A DNA stretch of 64,000 nucleotides. Origin: Paenibacillus endophyticus (GTDB lineage: Bacteria > Bacillota > Bacilli > Paenibacillales > Paenibacillaceae). The position numbers and the translations under genes are program-made. The stretch covers positions 62,001 through 126,000 of the forward strand of contig NZ_JACHXW010000015.1 of the NCBI RefSeq assembly GCF_014192395.1, read 5' to 3'. The notes beneath the pieces were generated by a model. The model did not search any database. It saw nothing but the letters and a program-made list of their open reading frames with translations, and had not been told where the DNA came from. This document shows positions 17,607 through 26,935 of the stretch, piece after piece; position 1 is the stretch's first letter, and every line of letters begins with the position of its first letter.

Positions 17607-19064
17607 TTAATCAAGCGTCAAACGTATGACAACCGGAGCAGCGCTCTGAACCGTGCTTGTCTTCACGATCAGCGCTTCCTCCGTCCTCTCCCAGATCGGC
17701 TGCTCATCAAAGCCTAAAAGGCTAATTTCCTCGATAATCCCTTGGAAATCATGGGATTTCTTCCGCAGCGACTTGATCTTAACGATCCCATCCTTCGGAT
17801 AGGCAAGCACAATTGCATAAAGACAGCTGCCTTTCACTGTAAACCGAATATCCTCTTTAGTGAAAGCCTTTGTCTTCCCGTCCGTGAATTGTCCTTCCTC
17901 TACTAAGGTCGGCCCTTCTCCGAAAGTACGCCAATAGGAAGTGCCGTAAATCGCCTCGCCGTTAACCTTCAGCCAATCGCCGATTTCAAGGAGAATCTGT
18001 TTGTCTTCTTCTGGTATCGAACCATCCGCTTTAGGCCCGATATTAAGCAGCAGACTACCGTTTTTACTCACGATATCAACCAAATCGCGAATAATTTCGA
18101 CCGACGTTTTATAATCATTACCTGATGTATAGCTCCAAGAATTTTTGGCTACAGCGGTATCCGTCTGCCAGAAATATGGCTTCAGCTCAGCGAATTGTCC
18201 TCTTTCTACATCAGGCACGGCTGTTCCGAAATGAAAAGCCTCATGCTTATAATTAATCGCTACCTCCAATCCCCATTCCATTGCTTTGTTGTAATAATAA
18301 GCTGCGAACTTCTTAAGATAAGGCTTAAAAGCTTCCGTTTGAATCCACCAATCAAAATAAAAAATGCTTGGCCTATACGCATCTACGAGCTCGCAGCATC
18401 TTATTAACCAGTCCTCTAAATATTCGCGTGTAGGTGGGGAGCCGTAAAGATCCTGGTGGTCCGGTTCCGGCATCGACGGCCAATAGAAATCACCACATAC
18501 GAGCGGCTCTTTTACGTCCGATTCAAACTCTTTGCCATGTGAAAGAAAAAACCAATGCTCTGCCCGATGTGAGGATACACAGAACGTCATCCGGCGCTTC
18601 TCGAACGCTTCTTTTAGCTCTCCGAGAACATCTCGCTGCGGTCCCATTTCATATGCATTGAAAGAAGAAACCTCGCTCTTGTACATCTGGAACCCATCAT
18701 GATGCTCCGCAACGGGCATGACGTATTTGGCGCCAGACTGCAGGAACAGCTCCGCCCACTCGGCAGCATCGAACCGCTCCGCTTTAAACATTGGAATAAA
18801 ATCTTTATAGCCAAAATCCTTGTGCTGTCCGTAGGTTTCGATATGATGCTTGTATTCATCTGAGCCTTGGATATACATATTTCTTGGATACCACTCATTC
18901 TTGAATGCTGGAACCGAGTACACGCCCCAGTGGATAAAAATGCCGAACTTCGCTCTTTTATACCATGCCGGCACCTCATACTCGCTTAACGACTGCCAAT
19001 TATCCTTAAACTTGCCTTTCGCAATTACAGCTTCGATAGCTATTAAATAGGCATGCTTATCCAT
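17607..19064 (-). CDS. Alpha-L-fucosidase, GH29
   Basis: Hydrolyses alpha-L-fucosides with retention. HWGVYSVPAF near residue 49 and EHHDGFQMY near 124 are conserved substrate-binding blocks. Asp in SIFYFDWW (about residue 238 from the chosen start) is the expected nucleophile. NIGPKADGSIP near 340 marks the end of the catalytic barrel and a beta domain follows. Start at 19064 is preferred because AAGGAG at 19076-19081 is 11 bases away but only 2 from the other ATG at 19073. There is no signal peptide, so the substrate must be imported. Own promoter likely at 19101-19128. Confidence 0.93.
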   Translation of the reverse strand: MDKHAYLIAIEAVIAKGKFKDNWQSLSEYEVPAWYKRAKFGIFIHWGVYSVPAFKNEWYPRNMYIQGSDEYKHHIETYGQHKDFGYKDFIPMFKAERFDAAEWAELFLQSGAKYVMPVAEHHDGFQMYKSEVSSFNAYEMGPQRDVLGELKEAFEKRRMTFCVSSHRAEHWFFLSHGKEFESDVKEPLVCGDFYWPSMPEPDHQDLYGSPPTREYLEDWLIRCCELVDAYRPSIFYFDWWIQTEAFKPYLKKFAAYYYNKAMEWGLEVAINYKHEAFHFGTAVPDVERGQFAELKPYFWQTDTAVAKNSWSYTSGNDYKTSVEIIRDLVDIVSKNGSLLLNIGPKADGSIPEEDKQILLEIGDWLKVNGEAIYGTSYWRTFGEGPTLVEEGQFTDGKTKAFTKEDIRFTVKGSCLYAIVLAYPKDGIVKIKSLRKKSHDFQGIIEEISLLGFDEQPIWERTEEALIVKTSTVQSAAPVVIRLTLD

Positions 19065-19100
19065 AGTCAACATCGCTCCTTCGTCGTCATCTCTATACTT

Positions 19101-19128
19101 ATTGTAGCGACGCCCCCTTATTAAACAA
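19101..19128 (-). promoter_or_regulatory. Likely promoter of the GH29 gene
   Basis: Minus-strand TTGTTT (19123-19128) and TACAAT (19101-19106) are spaced by 16 bases, about 37 bases upstream of the start codon. Confidence 0.45.
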
Positions 19129-19347
19129 AGGTATAAAACGAGTATTCTAGTGGATGAGAATAACTTTTTTTAAGTTTTTGGCCCAATTTCAAATAGATTC
19201 TCTGCTCATCCGCTCCTAGATTCTATGAACAACGATGAACTTTCTTTGCACAAGCGTAAACGGCTGATGCCGTCCTCTGGCGGCTAAGCTTACGTTTCGC
19301 GTAGAAATATAGAGAAAGTTGGCGAAATGATATACTTTCCTATATTT

Positions 19348-19412
19348 TAAAAAAAATGCTTTTCTCTAATGCATGCCGTGAACAACGCAGCAGCTTACTA
19401 GAAAAAAAGCAT
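19348..19412 (-). terminator. Rho-independent terminator after the alpha/beta hydrolase gene
   Basis: On the minus strand ATGCTTTTTTTCT (19400-19412) pairs with AGAGAAAAGCAT (19356-19367), followed by a run of T, directly after the hydrolase stop. Between this and the GH29 promoter (19129-19347) there is a partial hairpin around GCGTAAACGGC but no gene. Confidence 0.6.
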
Positions 19413-19422
19413 CTCATTTGAT

Positions 19423-20451
19423 TTAAATTCCGTTTGACAATGTTCGCTTTAACCAATCGTACGACAGACGGCCGCTTATCTCATGCACACCGGGGAATAC
19501 GTCTATTTCAAGCTTGTCTCCAGCGCCCTCAGCCTCATAAATCCCCTTAATCTCGGCTGCCGCCTTACGGAAGCCTGCCACTGGGAAAATGGGATCATGC
19601 TCGCCCGATTCTAGAAACAACGGACGCGGCGCGACAAGTCCGATTAGCTCTGGCAGCTCGGCATGTACGAGTAAGCCCGGCGTATAGTTGTCAATACAAT
19701 GGCGAACGGCAAATATGCTGTCTTTGACCGTATTCGCAAAGCCCGTTAATACCGTCGCCTGCAGCCTTGATTCCAGAACGGAAGCCGCAAAGCCGATCAG
19801 CCCGCCACCAGAGAACCCCATTACGCCAATACGCTCCGCGTCAACTTCGGGTCTTGCAGCTAAATAATGGAACGCCTGCAGCGCTTCGGCGACACGAAGA
19901 CCTGTAAGAGTCTTTCCAAGCATCATCAGCTGTGTAGACAAATTGTAGCAAGAGCTTGGCGTATCGGGGTTCAGCGCCAAGTCGGCTCGCAGCCGCCGTT
20001 CGCCGAAACCGATCACATCTGGAGCGATTACAACCATGCCCCTCTTAACAAGCTGTAGGGCAAAATGCTGATGAATGCCCGGTTTTTCTTTGTCTAGCGT
20101 GCCATCCTTAAGGAGTCCGACGATTTCGCGGCTGCCATAGCCATGCCCGTGAATAGCAAGCACGCCGGGCAAAGGCCCCATCATGCCATCCGGAACGAGG
20201 ATATAAGCGGCAAAGGTCAGCTCTGGTGTGGCGGACAGCTCCACTCTCTCACGAACATAACCCTCGCACTGCACACGCTCCAGCAGCCTAGGCACAAATC
20301 CGTGGTTAGGCTCGAAATGACCCATGCTATCACGAAGCGCCGCCTTCAGCTTAAGTCTACGTTCGTTGCGAAGCTCCCGCTTTGATTGTATGTGATGCTC
20401 TTTTACCGCTTCATTATACAGCTTCTCTAACAAAGAATCGCCAGACCACAT
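19423..20451 (-). CDS. Alpha/beta hydrolase, dienelactone-hydrolase or acetyl-esterase like
   Basis: A 342 aa cytosolic alpha/beta hydrolase. Ser214 in GFSGGG is the nucleophile, Asp286 in ESGEHDPIFP the acid and His323 in GVHEISG the base; HGHGYGS near 101-107 forms the oxyanion region. Large members of this group act on acetylated or aromatic esters of plant material, but the substrate is not known here. It starts 28 bases after thiO on the same strand, with AGGCGGTGA before the ATG, so it may be read through from the thiamin operon or be part of a carbohydrate set with GH29. Confidence 0.85.
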   Translation of the reverse strand: MWSGDSLLEKLYNEAVKEHHIQSKRELRNERRLKLKAALRDSMGHFEPNHGFVPRLLERVQCEGYVRERVELSATPELTFAAYILVPDGMMGPLPGVLAIHGHGYGSREIVGLLKDGTLDKEKPGIHQHFALQLVKRGMVVIAPDVIGFGERRLRADLALNPDTPSSCYNLSTQLMMLGKTLTGLRVAEALQAFHYLAARPEVDAERIGVMGFSGGGLIGFAASVLESRLQATVLTGFANTVKDSIFAVRHCIDNYTPGLLVHAELPELIGLVAPRPLFLESGEHDPIFPVAGFRKAAAEIKGIYEAEGAGDKLEIDVFPGVHEISGRLSYDWLKRTLSNGI

Positions 20452-20479
20452 TGGTCAAATCACCGCCTCGACTAGATGA

Positions 20480-21592
20480 TCAGATGAACCTATTCGGCAG
20501 AAAAGCATCATCGAATACCGAAAACTGCTTGTCCACGATATAATCCGCCGCCAGAAGCGCGGTAGCCGGACTAAGCAAGATGCCGTTCCGATAATGTCCC
20601 ACAGCGAGCACGACACGCTCCGTTCCCGGTACCGGGCCAATTAACGGAAAGCCGTCCTGCGTTGCGGGACGCAAGCCCGCCCAGCTGTGAAACGGCGTTT
20701 GCTTCTCTAGGAAAGGAAACAGCTGCTTATTCCAATTCAAGAGCCGGCTTATTCCTTTCTCCGTGACGGTCGTGTCGTAGCCCGCAACGTCCTCCGATGC
20801 ACCGCAGACAAGCGTCCCGTTTGCTTTGCCCACCAAGTAGCCTTGATTGCAAAAAACCATGTGCGAAACCGGTCTCGACTCTGCCTCGTACGCGCAAATT
20901 TGCCCGCGAATCGGATATACCGGGATATTCAGATGCAAGGTGTCCGTCAGATGCTGCGCCCAGGCACCGGAGCATATGAGCAGCTGGTCGCCTTCAAAAA
21001 AACGTCCGTTAGATGCGTGTACGACTACCTCGTTCTGCCATTCTACGATTTCAAGCTGCTCCAGCTCCTCGTAGATTTGCACGCCTAGCCGCCGGCATGC
21101 CGTCTCAAGTGCACGCACATAATGAGGCGCATATATATGGCTCTCCTCCGGTGTGTATAACGCAGCTCTCGCCTCACCCGTAAGCAGCGGCTCCATGCGA
21201 TACAGCGCATCGCCTTCCACAATCATGCCGGTGGAGCCGTATTGCCGCTGCCAGAGCAGTCTGCCTTCAAGCGCCAACAGATCAGCGTCGTGATAAGCGA
21301 CGTACAGACTGCCCGACTCCGTATATTCAAAGGACTCACCGGAAATCTCCCTTACAGCCCGCTGCCACTCCGGATACAGCTGAAGGCTTTCTAGGCACAG
21401 CCGAAAAAACGAATCTGGTCCCTCCACGTTTTCCGAGTAAGGGGCAAGCATACCTGCTGCCGCGCCGGAAGCTTGTCCGCCGCAGCGCTTCGTTTCTAAC
21501 ACCATCGCTTGATGTCCGCGTCTTTGCAGCTCAAGGGCGCAAGACAAGCCGATGATGCCTCCGCCCATGACGATTACTTGTTGTTTCTTCAA
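20480..21592 (-). CDS. thiO: Glycine oxidase ThiO
   Basis: FAD enzyme that oxidises glycine to iminoglycine, the dehydroglycine donor for the thiazole ring of thiamin. An N-terminal GGGIIGLSCALELQRRG is the dinucleotide-binding motif. The C-terminal GLRPATQDGFPLIGPV block is shared with DAO-family oxidases. The 370 aa length and place after thiG support thiO. The start appears to be TTG with a GGGAG-type site. Last thiamin gene of the operon. Confidence 0.92.
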   Translation of the reverse strand: MKKQQVIVMGGGIIGLSCALELQRRGHQAMVLETKRCGGQASGAAAGMLAPYSENVEGPDSFFRLCLESLQLYPEWQRAVREISGESFEYTESGSLYVAYHDADLLALEGRLLWQRQYGSTGMIVEGDALYRMEPLLTGEARAALYTPEESHIYAPHYVRALETACRRLGVQIYEELEQLEIVEWQNEVVVHASNGRFFEGDQLLICSGAWAQHLTDTLHLNIPVYPIRGQICAYEAESRPVSHMVFCNQGYLVGKANGTLVCGASEDVAGYDTTVTEKGISRLLNWNKQLFPFLEKQTPFHSWAGLRPATQDGFPLIGPVPGTERVVLAVGHYRNGILLSPATALLAADYIVDKQFSVFDDAFLPNRFI

Positions 21593-21617
21593 TTCACCAT
21601 CGCTCCCGTAAATCCGG

Positions 21618-22397
21618 CTATTTCAATTTGAATGCATCAAGCCCGCTGCTAGCTGAGGCGTACCTCTTTTTCCCAATCCGGCCAGCCAGATAAGATAGGC
21701 GTCCCGCTTCGATCGCCAGGCTCATCGCTCTCGCCATCCTTACCGGATCCTTTGCCTTGGCGACCGGCGTGTTCATCAGCACGCCGCTCACGCCGAGCTC
21801 CATCGCCTGCGTGACGTCGCTTGCCGAGCCAAGTCCGGCATCCACAATAATCGGTACGCCCGCCTCCTCGACGATCAAGCCGAGGTTATACGGGTTCAGA
21901 ATCCCTAGCCCGGTTCCGATCGGAGCCGCGCCAGGCATGACAGCCGCCGCTCCTGCTTCCTCCAGCCGCTTGCAAATGACCGGATCATCGGAAGTATACG
22001 GCAGTACCGTAAAGCCTTCTTTCACTAATTGCTCGGTTGCTTTGAGCGTCTCGATCGGGTCTGGCAGAAGCGTCCGTTCATTGACGCTAATCTCCACCTT
22101 GATCCAGTCGCTGAGACCGGATGCGCGTGCAAGGCGGGCAATACGTACCGCCTCGTCCGCGTTCCGCGCACCGGAGGTATTCGGCAAATACACATAGTTC
22201 TCTCCTTCCAGATGTTGAAGGATTGAATCATCCTCCGTTGAAGCGAGATTGATTCTTCTAATCGCAAAGGTCAACACCTCTGCGCCGGAAGCCTTGATAG
22301 CTTCCTTCTGCACGTAAGGGTTAGGAAAAAGTCCTGTTCCTATGAAAAACCGGGAGGTCAGCGTACGACCGCCAATGGTAAGCGAATCTGTATGCAT
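21618..22397 (-). CDS. thiG: Thiazole synthase ThiG
   Basis: Joins deoxyxylulose phosphate, dehydroglycine and the sulfur of ThiS thiocarboxylate into thiazole phosphate. A TIM-barrel protein of 259 aa with [10 protein letters not shown] near residue 40, [19 protein letters not shown] near 100 and the phosphate-binding [10 protein letters not shown] near 190. GAGGAGG lies before the ATG, 4 bases after thiS. The common KxxRR-type Schiff-base lysine region differs slightly (VLTFAIRR at 35-42), and Lys101 in IKVEI is the expected catalytic lysine. Confidence 0.95.
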   Translation of the reverse strand: MHTDSLTIGGRTLTSRFFIGTGLFPNPYVQKEAIKASGAEVLTFAIRRINLASTEDDSILQHLEGENYVYLPNTSGARNADEAVRIARLARASGLSDWIKVEISVNERTLLPDPIETLKATEQLVKEGFTVLPYTSDDPVICKRLEEAGAAAVMPGAAPIGTGLGILNPYNLGLIVEEAGVPIIVDAGLGSASDVTQAMELGVSGVLMNTPVAKAKDPVRMARAMSLAIEAGRLSYLAGRIGKKRYASASSGLDAFKLK

Positions 22398-22401
22398 GCG
22401 T

Positions 22402-22602
22402 CTAGCCTCCTCCTACGAAATGAACCAATTCTATCTTCATGCCTGGATATACCGATGTTTCGGTCCATAGCTCCGCGGTTAGCACCTTGCCGTCCGCCTC
22501 CGCGACAACCGGCTTGCCGGTCAATCCCAGCTTCTCGATGACATCTTGAATCGTACCCACTAGCTCCAAATGCTGCTTCTCCCCATTTATGACAAGCTCC
22601 AT
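22402..22602 (-). CDS. thiS: Sulfur carrier protein ThiS
   Basis: A 66 aa ubiquitin-fold protein ending in VHFVGGG. The terminal Gly is adenylated by ThiF and converted to thiocarboxylate, then gives sulfur to ThiG. It starts 7 bases after thiE with GTGAGGG as binding site and lies directly before thiG. Confidence 0.95.
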   Translation of the reverse strand: MELVINGEKQHLELVGTIQDVIEKLGLTGKPVVAEADGKVLTAELWTETSVYPGMKIELVHFVGGG

Positions 22603-22609
22603 GCCCTCA

Positions 22610-23230
22610 CTACCCTCTCTCCAGCTTCCGAATAAACGCCTCGCAGACGCCTTTTACATCATCGCTTCCAACGATTTCGCTCACTGCGCATATCCGCGTG
22701 GCTCCAGCTTGAATAACGTCATCCACGTTGTGCAGCTTAATGCCGCCTATCGCCACAAACGGGATGCTAACTTCCTTCACGACCTCACGGACATAGGCAA
22801 TCGTGACTGGATCTACGACATCCACCTTAGTAGCCGTTGGGTAGATCGGACCTACGCCGATGTAGTCTGCTCCCTGCTGCTCGGCAAGAAGCGCTTCCGC
22901 AATTGCATGGGTAGAGATGCCGATTATTTTGTTGCCAACCATTTTTCTCGCTTCCAGCAGCGGTACGTCGCCTTGTCCCAGATGAATGCCGTCCGCATCC
23001 ACTTCCATTGCAATATCGATGTAGTCGTTGACGATAAAGGTTACGCCGTATTTCCGCGTCAGCTCTCTAAGCGCTTTGGCCTTCTCCGTTATCACGGCCT
23101 TGTCACCCGATTTGTCGCGCAGCTGAATGATGTCAACGCCGCCCTTTATCGCTTCCTCCATGACCTCGATCATGCTGCGGCCGGGGTGGAACTGCTCGCC
23201 GGTAATGGCATACAATCTGAAATCCTTCAT
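22610..23230 (-). CDS. thiE: Thiamin-phosphate synthase ThiE
   Basis: Couples hydroxymethylpyrimidine diphosphate and thiazole phosphate to thiamin phosphate. A 206 aa TIM barrel with IQLRDKSGDK near 35-44, FIVNDYIDIAMEVDADGIHL near 65-85 and the GVGPIYPTATK block near 125-135 binding pyrophosphate. GAGGAGTGA precedes the ATG. It is placed between thiF and thiS. Confidence 0.96.
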   Translation of the reverse strand: MKDFRLYAITGEQFHPGRSMIEVMEEAIKGGVDIIQLRDKSGDKAVITEKAKALRELTRKYGVTFIVNDYIDIAMEVDADGIHLGQGDVPLLEARKMVGNKIIGISTHAIAEALLAEQQGADYIGVGPIYPTATKVDVVDPVTIAYVREVVKEVSIPFVAIGGIKLHNVDDVIQAGATRICAVSEIVGSDDVKGVCEAFIRKLERG

Positions 23231-23250
23231 CGATTCGTCACTCCTCTGTA

Positions 23251-24264
23251 TTAAAGCCCGATATAACGGGCGTATAAGCTTCTCGCTCTCACGAAATCAT
23301 CCGTACCCTGGACCAGCACGCGCCCGTCCGCGAACAGTACAAGCCGTTCGCCCTCCGGCAGCTCCGCTTTCAACAGGAATGGATTGAGGCTTACTTTCAC
23401 CGCCGCCTGCTCCAGCCGGTCCCTCCATAGCACAAGATCAAGCGCACCGCTGCCCGCGATCTGAATAGTCTCCCGTCCGCATAAAGACAGAACCGCTTGA
23501 TCCCCATTTAGCTCCAGCGCAGGGTATTCCTTCAACTGGCAGCAGGGGCAATTGTTATCCGGCTCGCCCAGCTTCATCTCGAAGTATTGATTCTGCCACA
23601 GATCAAAGGTAACCAGGCTATTTCTTCGCTGCTTCTCATCTCCGACCAAATACTTCATCGCCTCAACCGCCTGATAGGAAGCGACCATATCTACAACCGG
23701 CGCAATGACCCCGATCATATCGCATGTCTGGCCGCCGGAATCACCTGTCTTGATAAAACATCGCAGGCATGGCGTCTGCCCTGGAACGAAGATCGCGCTC
23801 ATCCCCCGCGAGCTGACTGCTCCTCCGTACGTAAACGGGATACCTCGCTTAAAGCAGGCGTCATTAAGCAGGAAACGAGTTTGGAAATTGTCCGTCCCAT
23901 CGAGTACCAAATCCATACCGTCAATCAGCTCTTCGATATTAAGCGCCGTTACATCAGCAACAATCGCTTCCAACCGAACAGAAGAATTAATTCTGCGAAG
24001 CTTCTTCTCCGCGGCAACTACCTTCGGATACACCTGCTCCACATCATCTTCGTCGAACAGCATTTGCCTTTGGAGATTGCTTCTCTCCACATAATCCCTA
24101 TCGACAAGGCGCACACGGCCGACACCAGCGCGAACCATATGGTTCGCCAGCACCGTTCCAAGTGCTCCCATTCCTACGATACAAACCGCACTATCCATCA
24201 GCTTCTGCTGCCCCGCTTCACCAATTGGCGCAAATAACATTTGTCTTGAATACCGTTCCTCCAC
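23251..24264 (-). CDS. thiF: ThiF/MoeB-type adenylyltransferase
   Basis: Adenylates the C-terminus of ThiS. GMGALGT near residue 32 is the nucleotide-binding loop, DRDYVERSNLQRQ the Arg-finger region and NCPCCQ one zinc-binding Cys pair, with CLRC near 165 the other. A C-terminal extension of about 80 residues is typical of Bacilli. GTG at 24264 is preferred because AAAGGAG lies 6 bases before it and the product begins EERYSRQ like family members; the ATG at 24285 has no good site. Confidence 0.9.
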   Translation of the reverse strand: MEERYSRQMLFAPIGEAGQQKLMDSAVCIVGMGALGTVLANHMVRAGVGRVRLVDRDYVERSNLQRQMLFDEDDVEQVYPKVVAAEKKLRRINSSVRLEAIVADVTALNIEELIDGMDLVLDGTDNFQTRFLLNDACFKRGIPFTYGGAVSSRGMSAIFVPGQTPCLRCFIKTGDSGGQTCDMIGVIAPVVDMVASYQAVEAMKYLVGDEKQRRNSLVTFDLWQNQYFEMKLGEPDNNCPCCQLKEYPALELNGDQAVLSLCGRETIQIAGSGALDLVLWRDRLEQAAVKVSLNPFLLKAELPEGERLVLFADGRVLVQGTDDFVRARSLYARYIGL

Positions 24265-24317
24265 CTGCTGCTCCTTTCCGCACATTGCTGCTGCATCTTG
24301 CTTCTATTGTAATCCCA

Positions 24318-25328
24318 TTATAATGGACGGAAGGCATCCTCTGCCTTAATCTCTTTCTTTAATTGGCCATGTTCGCTTAGCCAGTCAATAACGGCATTCC
24401 AAGAATCAGCGGTTTGAGAACCAAACGGCTCCGACCCGGCATCCATGAGCGGCAGCAAAATATCCAAACTCTGCTTCTCAATTTCCGCATCCAGAGGGAA
24501 ATTCTCATTCTGCGAATCCAGCAGATTCTGGAGCGATTCCTCTGGATGCTCAGCCGTATATTGCTGGCCTTTGGCCGCTGCAGCGATAAATTTCTTAAAT
24601 GCCTCGCTTTTGCTCGCAAGCCCTTCCTCGCTGGCAGTAAGCACTAGCTCATAATAGTCGGGCACGCCGAATTCCGATGGATCAAATGCGGTCAGCTTCA
24701 TGCCTTCCTTCTCCAGCAGCGGCTTCTCATGGTTGACGTAGCCGCCGATTATGGCATCTACCTTGTTCGTGGTAATCGCAGGGATGAGATCCCATCCGAT
24801 ATCAATATAATTCAGCTTGGAGACGTCGCCGCCGTCCGATTCGACCATCGTATTCACGATTAGCTGGTCAAGCGGAATGGAAGGATATCCGATCTTTTTG
24901 CCAACCAAATCCTTCGGGCTTTGCACCCCTGCTGTATCGAGCGCAAACAAACGGTTAAGCGGATGCCGCACGATGGCCGCCACCGACACGATTGGAATGT
25001 CTTCTGCACGGGAAATCGCCACCTGCATCTGGTAGCTTAGCGCTAGATCAGCTTTGCCCGTAGCCACTAATTTGAGCGCATCATTCGTATCGGCCGGAGT
25101 CTGGAGCTTGACCTTAAGACCTTCCTCCGCGAAATACCCTTGCTCCTCGGCTGCGTACAGGAAAGAATGTACCGCATTCGGATACCAATCCAGCAGTACG
25201 GTAAGCTCGGTTTCCGGAGCAGCCTCTGCGTCTTTATGGTTCGGTGATCCGCAGGCAGCCAGCGCGGATAAGATCAGCACGGAAGCAGCTGTTGCCCTCA
25301 TATATTTTTTCCAATGATGCATGCCCAT
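24318..25328 (-). CDS. thiY: Formylaminopyrimidine-binding lipoprotein ThiY
   Basis: Solute-binding protein of the NMT1/THI5-like family. Lipobox LAAC with Cys26, then TVLLDWYPNAVHSFLYAA near 44-61, the typical pyrimidine-binding start, and GKIGYPSIPLDQL near 145. It captures N-formyl aminopyrimidine formed by base degradation of thiamin in soil, for the ThiX/ThiZ importer encoded next to it. Assignment to ThiY rather than another NMT1 protein rests on the riboswitch operon. Confidence 0.9.
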   Translation of the reverse strand: MGMHHWKKYMRATAASVLILSALAACGSPNHKDAEAAPETELTVLLDWYPNAVHSFLYAAEEQGYFAEEGLKVKLQTPADTNDALKLVATGKADLALSYQMQVAISRAEDIPIVSVAAIVRHPLNRLFALDTAGVQSPKDLVGKKIGYPSIPLDQLIVNTMVESDGGDVSKLNYIDIGWDLIPAITTNKVDAIIGGYVNHEKPLLEKEGMKLTAFDPSEFGVPDYYELVLTASEEGLASKSEAFKKFIAAAAKGQQYTAEHPEESLQNLLDSQNENFPLDAEIEKQSLDILLPLMDAGSEPFGSQTADSWNAVIDWLSEHGQLKKEIKAEDAFRPL

Positions 25329-25355
25329 TATTTGTTATTCCTCTCTACTTTACAT

Positions 25356-26108
25356 TTAAGATGAACGCCGCGACAGAGCAGCCTTCTCCAGCCACAACGC
25401 AGCTAAAAACAATAAGATTCCCATGAGCGACAGCAGCAGAACACCCGAGAATACGGCATCTCCCCTCAGCATGCTTGATGCCCGCTTCGTGTACATGCCA
25501 AGTCCGGCCTCTCCGCCCAGCCATTCTCCGAGAGTCGCACCGCCCACGCTAATGGTTGCCGCCATCTTAAGCCCCGTGAAAAAACCAGGAAGCGCAGACG
25601 GTATTTTCCATTTCAGAAACAAATCACGCCTTCTCGCGCCCATCGAGCGCATGACCTCGCCTATACCGGAATCTGCCGTGCGGAACCCGTCCGACGTGTT
25701 AACCGCAATCGGGAAAAAGGTAAATAAAATGACGACCGCCACCTTGCTCCAAATCTCGTAGCCGAACCACATGACCATAATTGGCGATAGCGCGATAATC
25801 GGAATCGTTTGGGACGCAATAATAAGCGGGTATATGGTCTTTCTGGCCAAGCTCGACCCTTCGATGCAGACCGCTGCGAGCGTTCCGAATACAACGGATA
25901 TGCTTAGGCCAAGCAGCGACTCTCCCAAAGTAATCATGAAATGCTTGCCGAGCAGCTGACGATTGTCCCACATGGACATCAACACGTCCGACAGCTGCGG
26001 AATAATGTAATGAGGAATAGAAAGCCATGCTGTTGCCGCCTCCCAGAGAAGGGCCAGCAGCAGGACAAAAACAAGAACAGGCACGCCCGAGCGCAATCGC
26101 TGTTTCAC
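25356..26108 (-). CDS. thiX: ABC permease ThiX
   Basis: A 250 aa permease of the SsuC/TauC family with about six membrane helices. The EAA-type loop EVMRSMGARRRDLFLKWKIP is near 150-170. The GTG start overlaps the stop of thiZ (GTGA), so translation is coupled. It forms the channel for the pyrimidine salvage importer. Confidence 0.9.
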   Translation of the reverse strand: MKQRLRSGVPVLVFVLLLALLWEAATAWLSIPHYIIPQLSDVLMSMWDNRQLLGKHFMITLGESLLGLSISVVFGTLAAVCIEGSSLARKTIYPLIIASQTIPIIALSPIMVMWFGYEIWSKVAVVILFTFFPIAVNTSDGFRTADSGIGEVMRSMGARRRDLFLKWKIPSALPGFFTGLKMAATISVGGATLGEWLGGEAGLGMYTKRASSMLRGDAVFSGVLLLSLMGILLFLAALWLEKAALSRRSS

Positions 26109-26935
26109 CGGCTTGCTCCTTCCTGTCTCGCAGCCTCTTTGCCAAGCAGCCCCAGAGCCTGCCGTTTAAGCAAAACAAAAGAATCGTCCAGCACGGTTTG
26201 GTACGTTCTCGGTCTGGGCAGTGCAACGGCAAGCTCCTTCATGATGGACACCGGCGACGCTTCCGCAACGAGCACCCTGTCCGACAGAAGAAGCGCCTCA
26301 TCGATGTCATGCGTAATGAACAAGATCGTTTTGCGATGCTGCTCCCATATTTGCAGCAGCCATTCCTGCATGCTGATGCGGGTCATCGCATCCAGAGCGC
26401 TGAACGGTTCATCCAGCAGCAGCAGTTCTCCACCGCCAAGCACCGAGCGAAGAAAGGATACACGCTGGCGCATACCGCCGGACAGCTCATGGGGACGCTT
26501 TTCTTCCGTTCCTTCAAGTCCGAACGTCGGCAGCAGCTCCCGCACGCGCCGCCTCGCCTCCCGCCTTGGTATGCCGGACAGCTCAAGGCCGAGCGCCGCG
26601 TTGTCGAGCACGCTTCGCCACGGCATCAGGCTGTCCCGCTGCGGCATGTAGCCGATGCGTCCGGATTGTCGGCGGTGAGCCGCTCCGGAAGGTTCTACTT
26701 TCTCCGCGCCGAGCCTGATGGATCCGCCTTGCGGAGTGAGAAGCCCTGCAAGCAAACGAAACAATGTCGTCTTGCCGATGCCGCTTGGCGCAAGGAGCGA
26801 TACGAATTCGCCCTCCCGAATCGTAAAGCTAAGGTTGGCGAATAACGGCATGCTTTCGTTGAAGGCATACGTAAGTCCCTCTACGGACAAAGCTAGCGGA
26901 CGCTTATCTCCACTTGGCGTTATCGCCATGCTCAC
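26105..26935 (-). CDS. thiZ: ABC transporter ATPase ThiZ
   Basis: ATPase of the importer. Walker A is LAPSGIGKTTLF, the signature HELSGGMRQRVSFLRS, Walker B LLLLDEPFSALD, and the switch His lies in FITHDIDEA. Three starts are possible; GTG at 26935 is preferred because AGGAG lies 8 bases upstream and it overlaps the tenA stop as GTGA. Alternatives are GTG 26944 and ATG 26929. Confidence 0.9.
   Translation of the reverse strand: MSMAITPSGDKRPLALSVEGLTYAFNESMPLFANLSFTIREGEFVSLLAPSGIGKTTLFRLLAGLLTPQGGSIRLGAEKVEPSGAAHRRQSGRIGYMPQRDSLMPWRSVLDNAALGLELSGIPRREARRRVRELLPTFGLEGTEEKRPHELSGGMRQRVSFLRSVLGGGELLLLDEPFSALDAMTRISMQEWLLQIWEQHRKTILFITHDIDEALLLSDRVLVAEASPVSIMKELAVALPRPRTYQTVLDDSFVLLKRQALGLLGKEAARQEGASR

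Noticed and set aside
22589-23254. 221 aa plus-strand frame
   Set aside because: Antisense to thiE, which has the pyrophosphate-binding motif and operon context.
26027-26845. 272 aa plus-strand frame
   Set aside because: It overlaps thiZ, whose Walker motifs and signature are intact on the other strand; the plus product is low in recognisable motifs.
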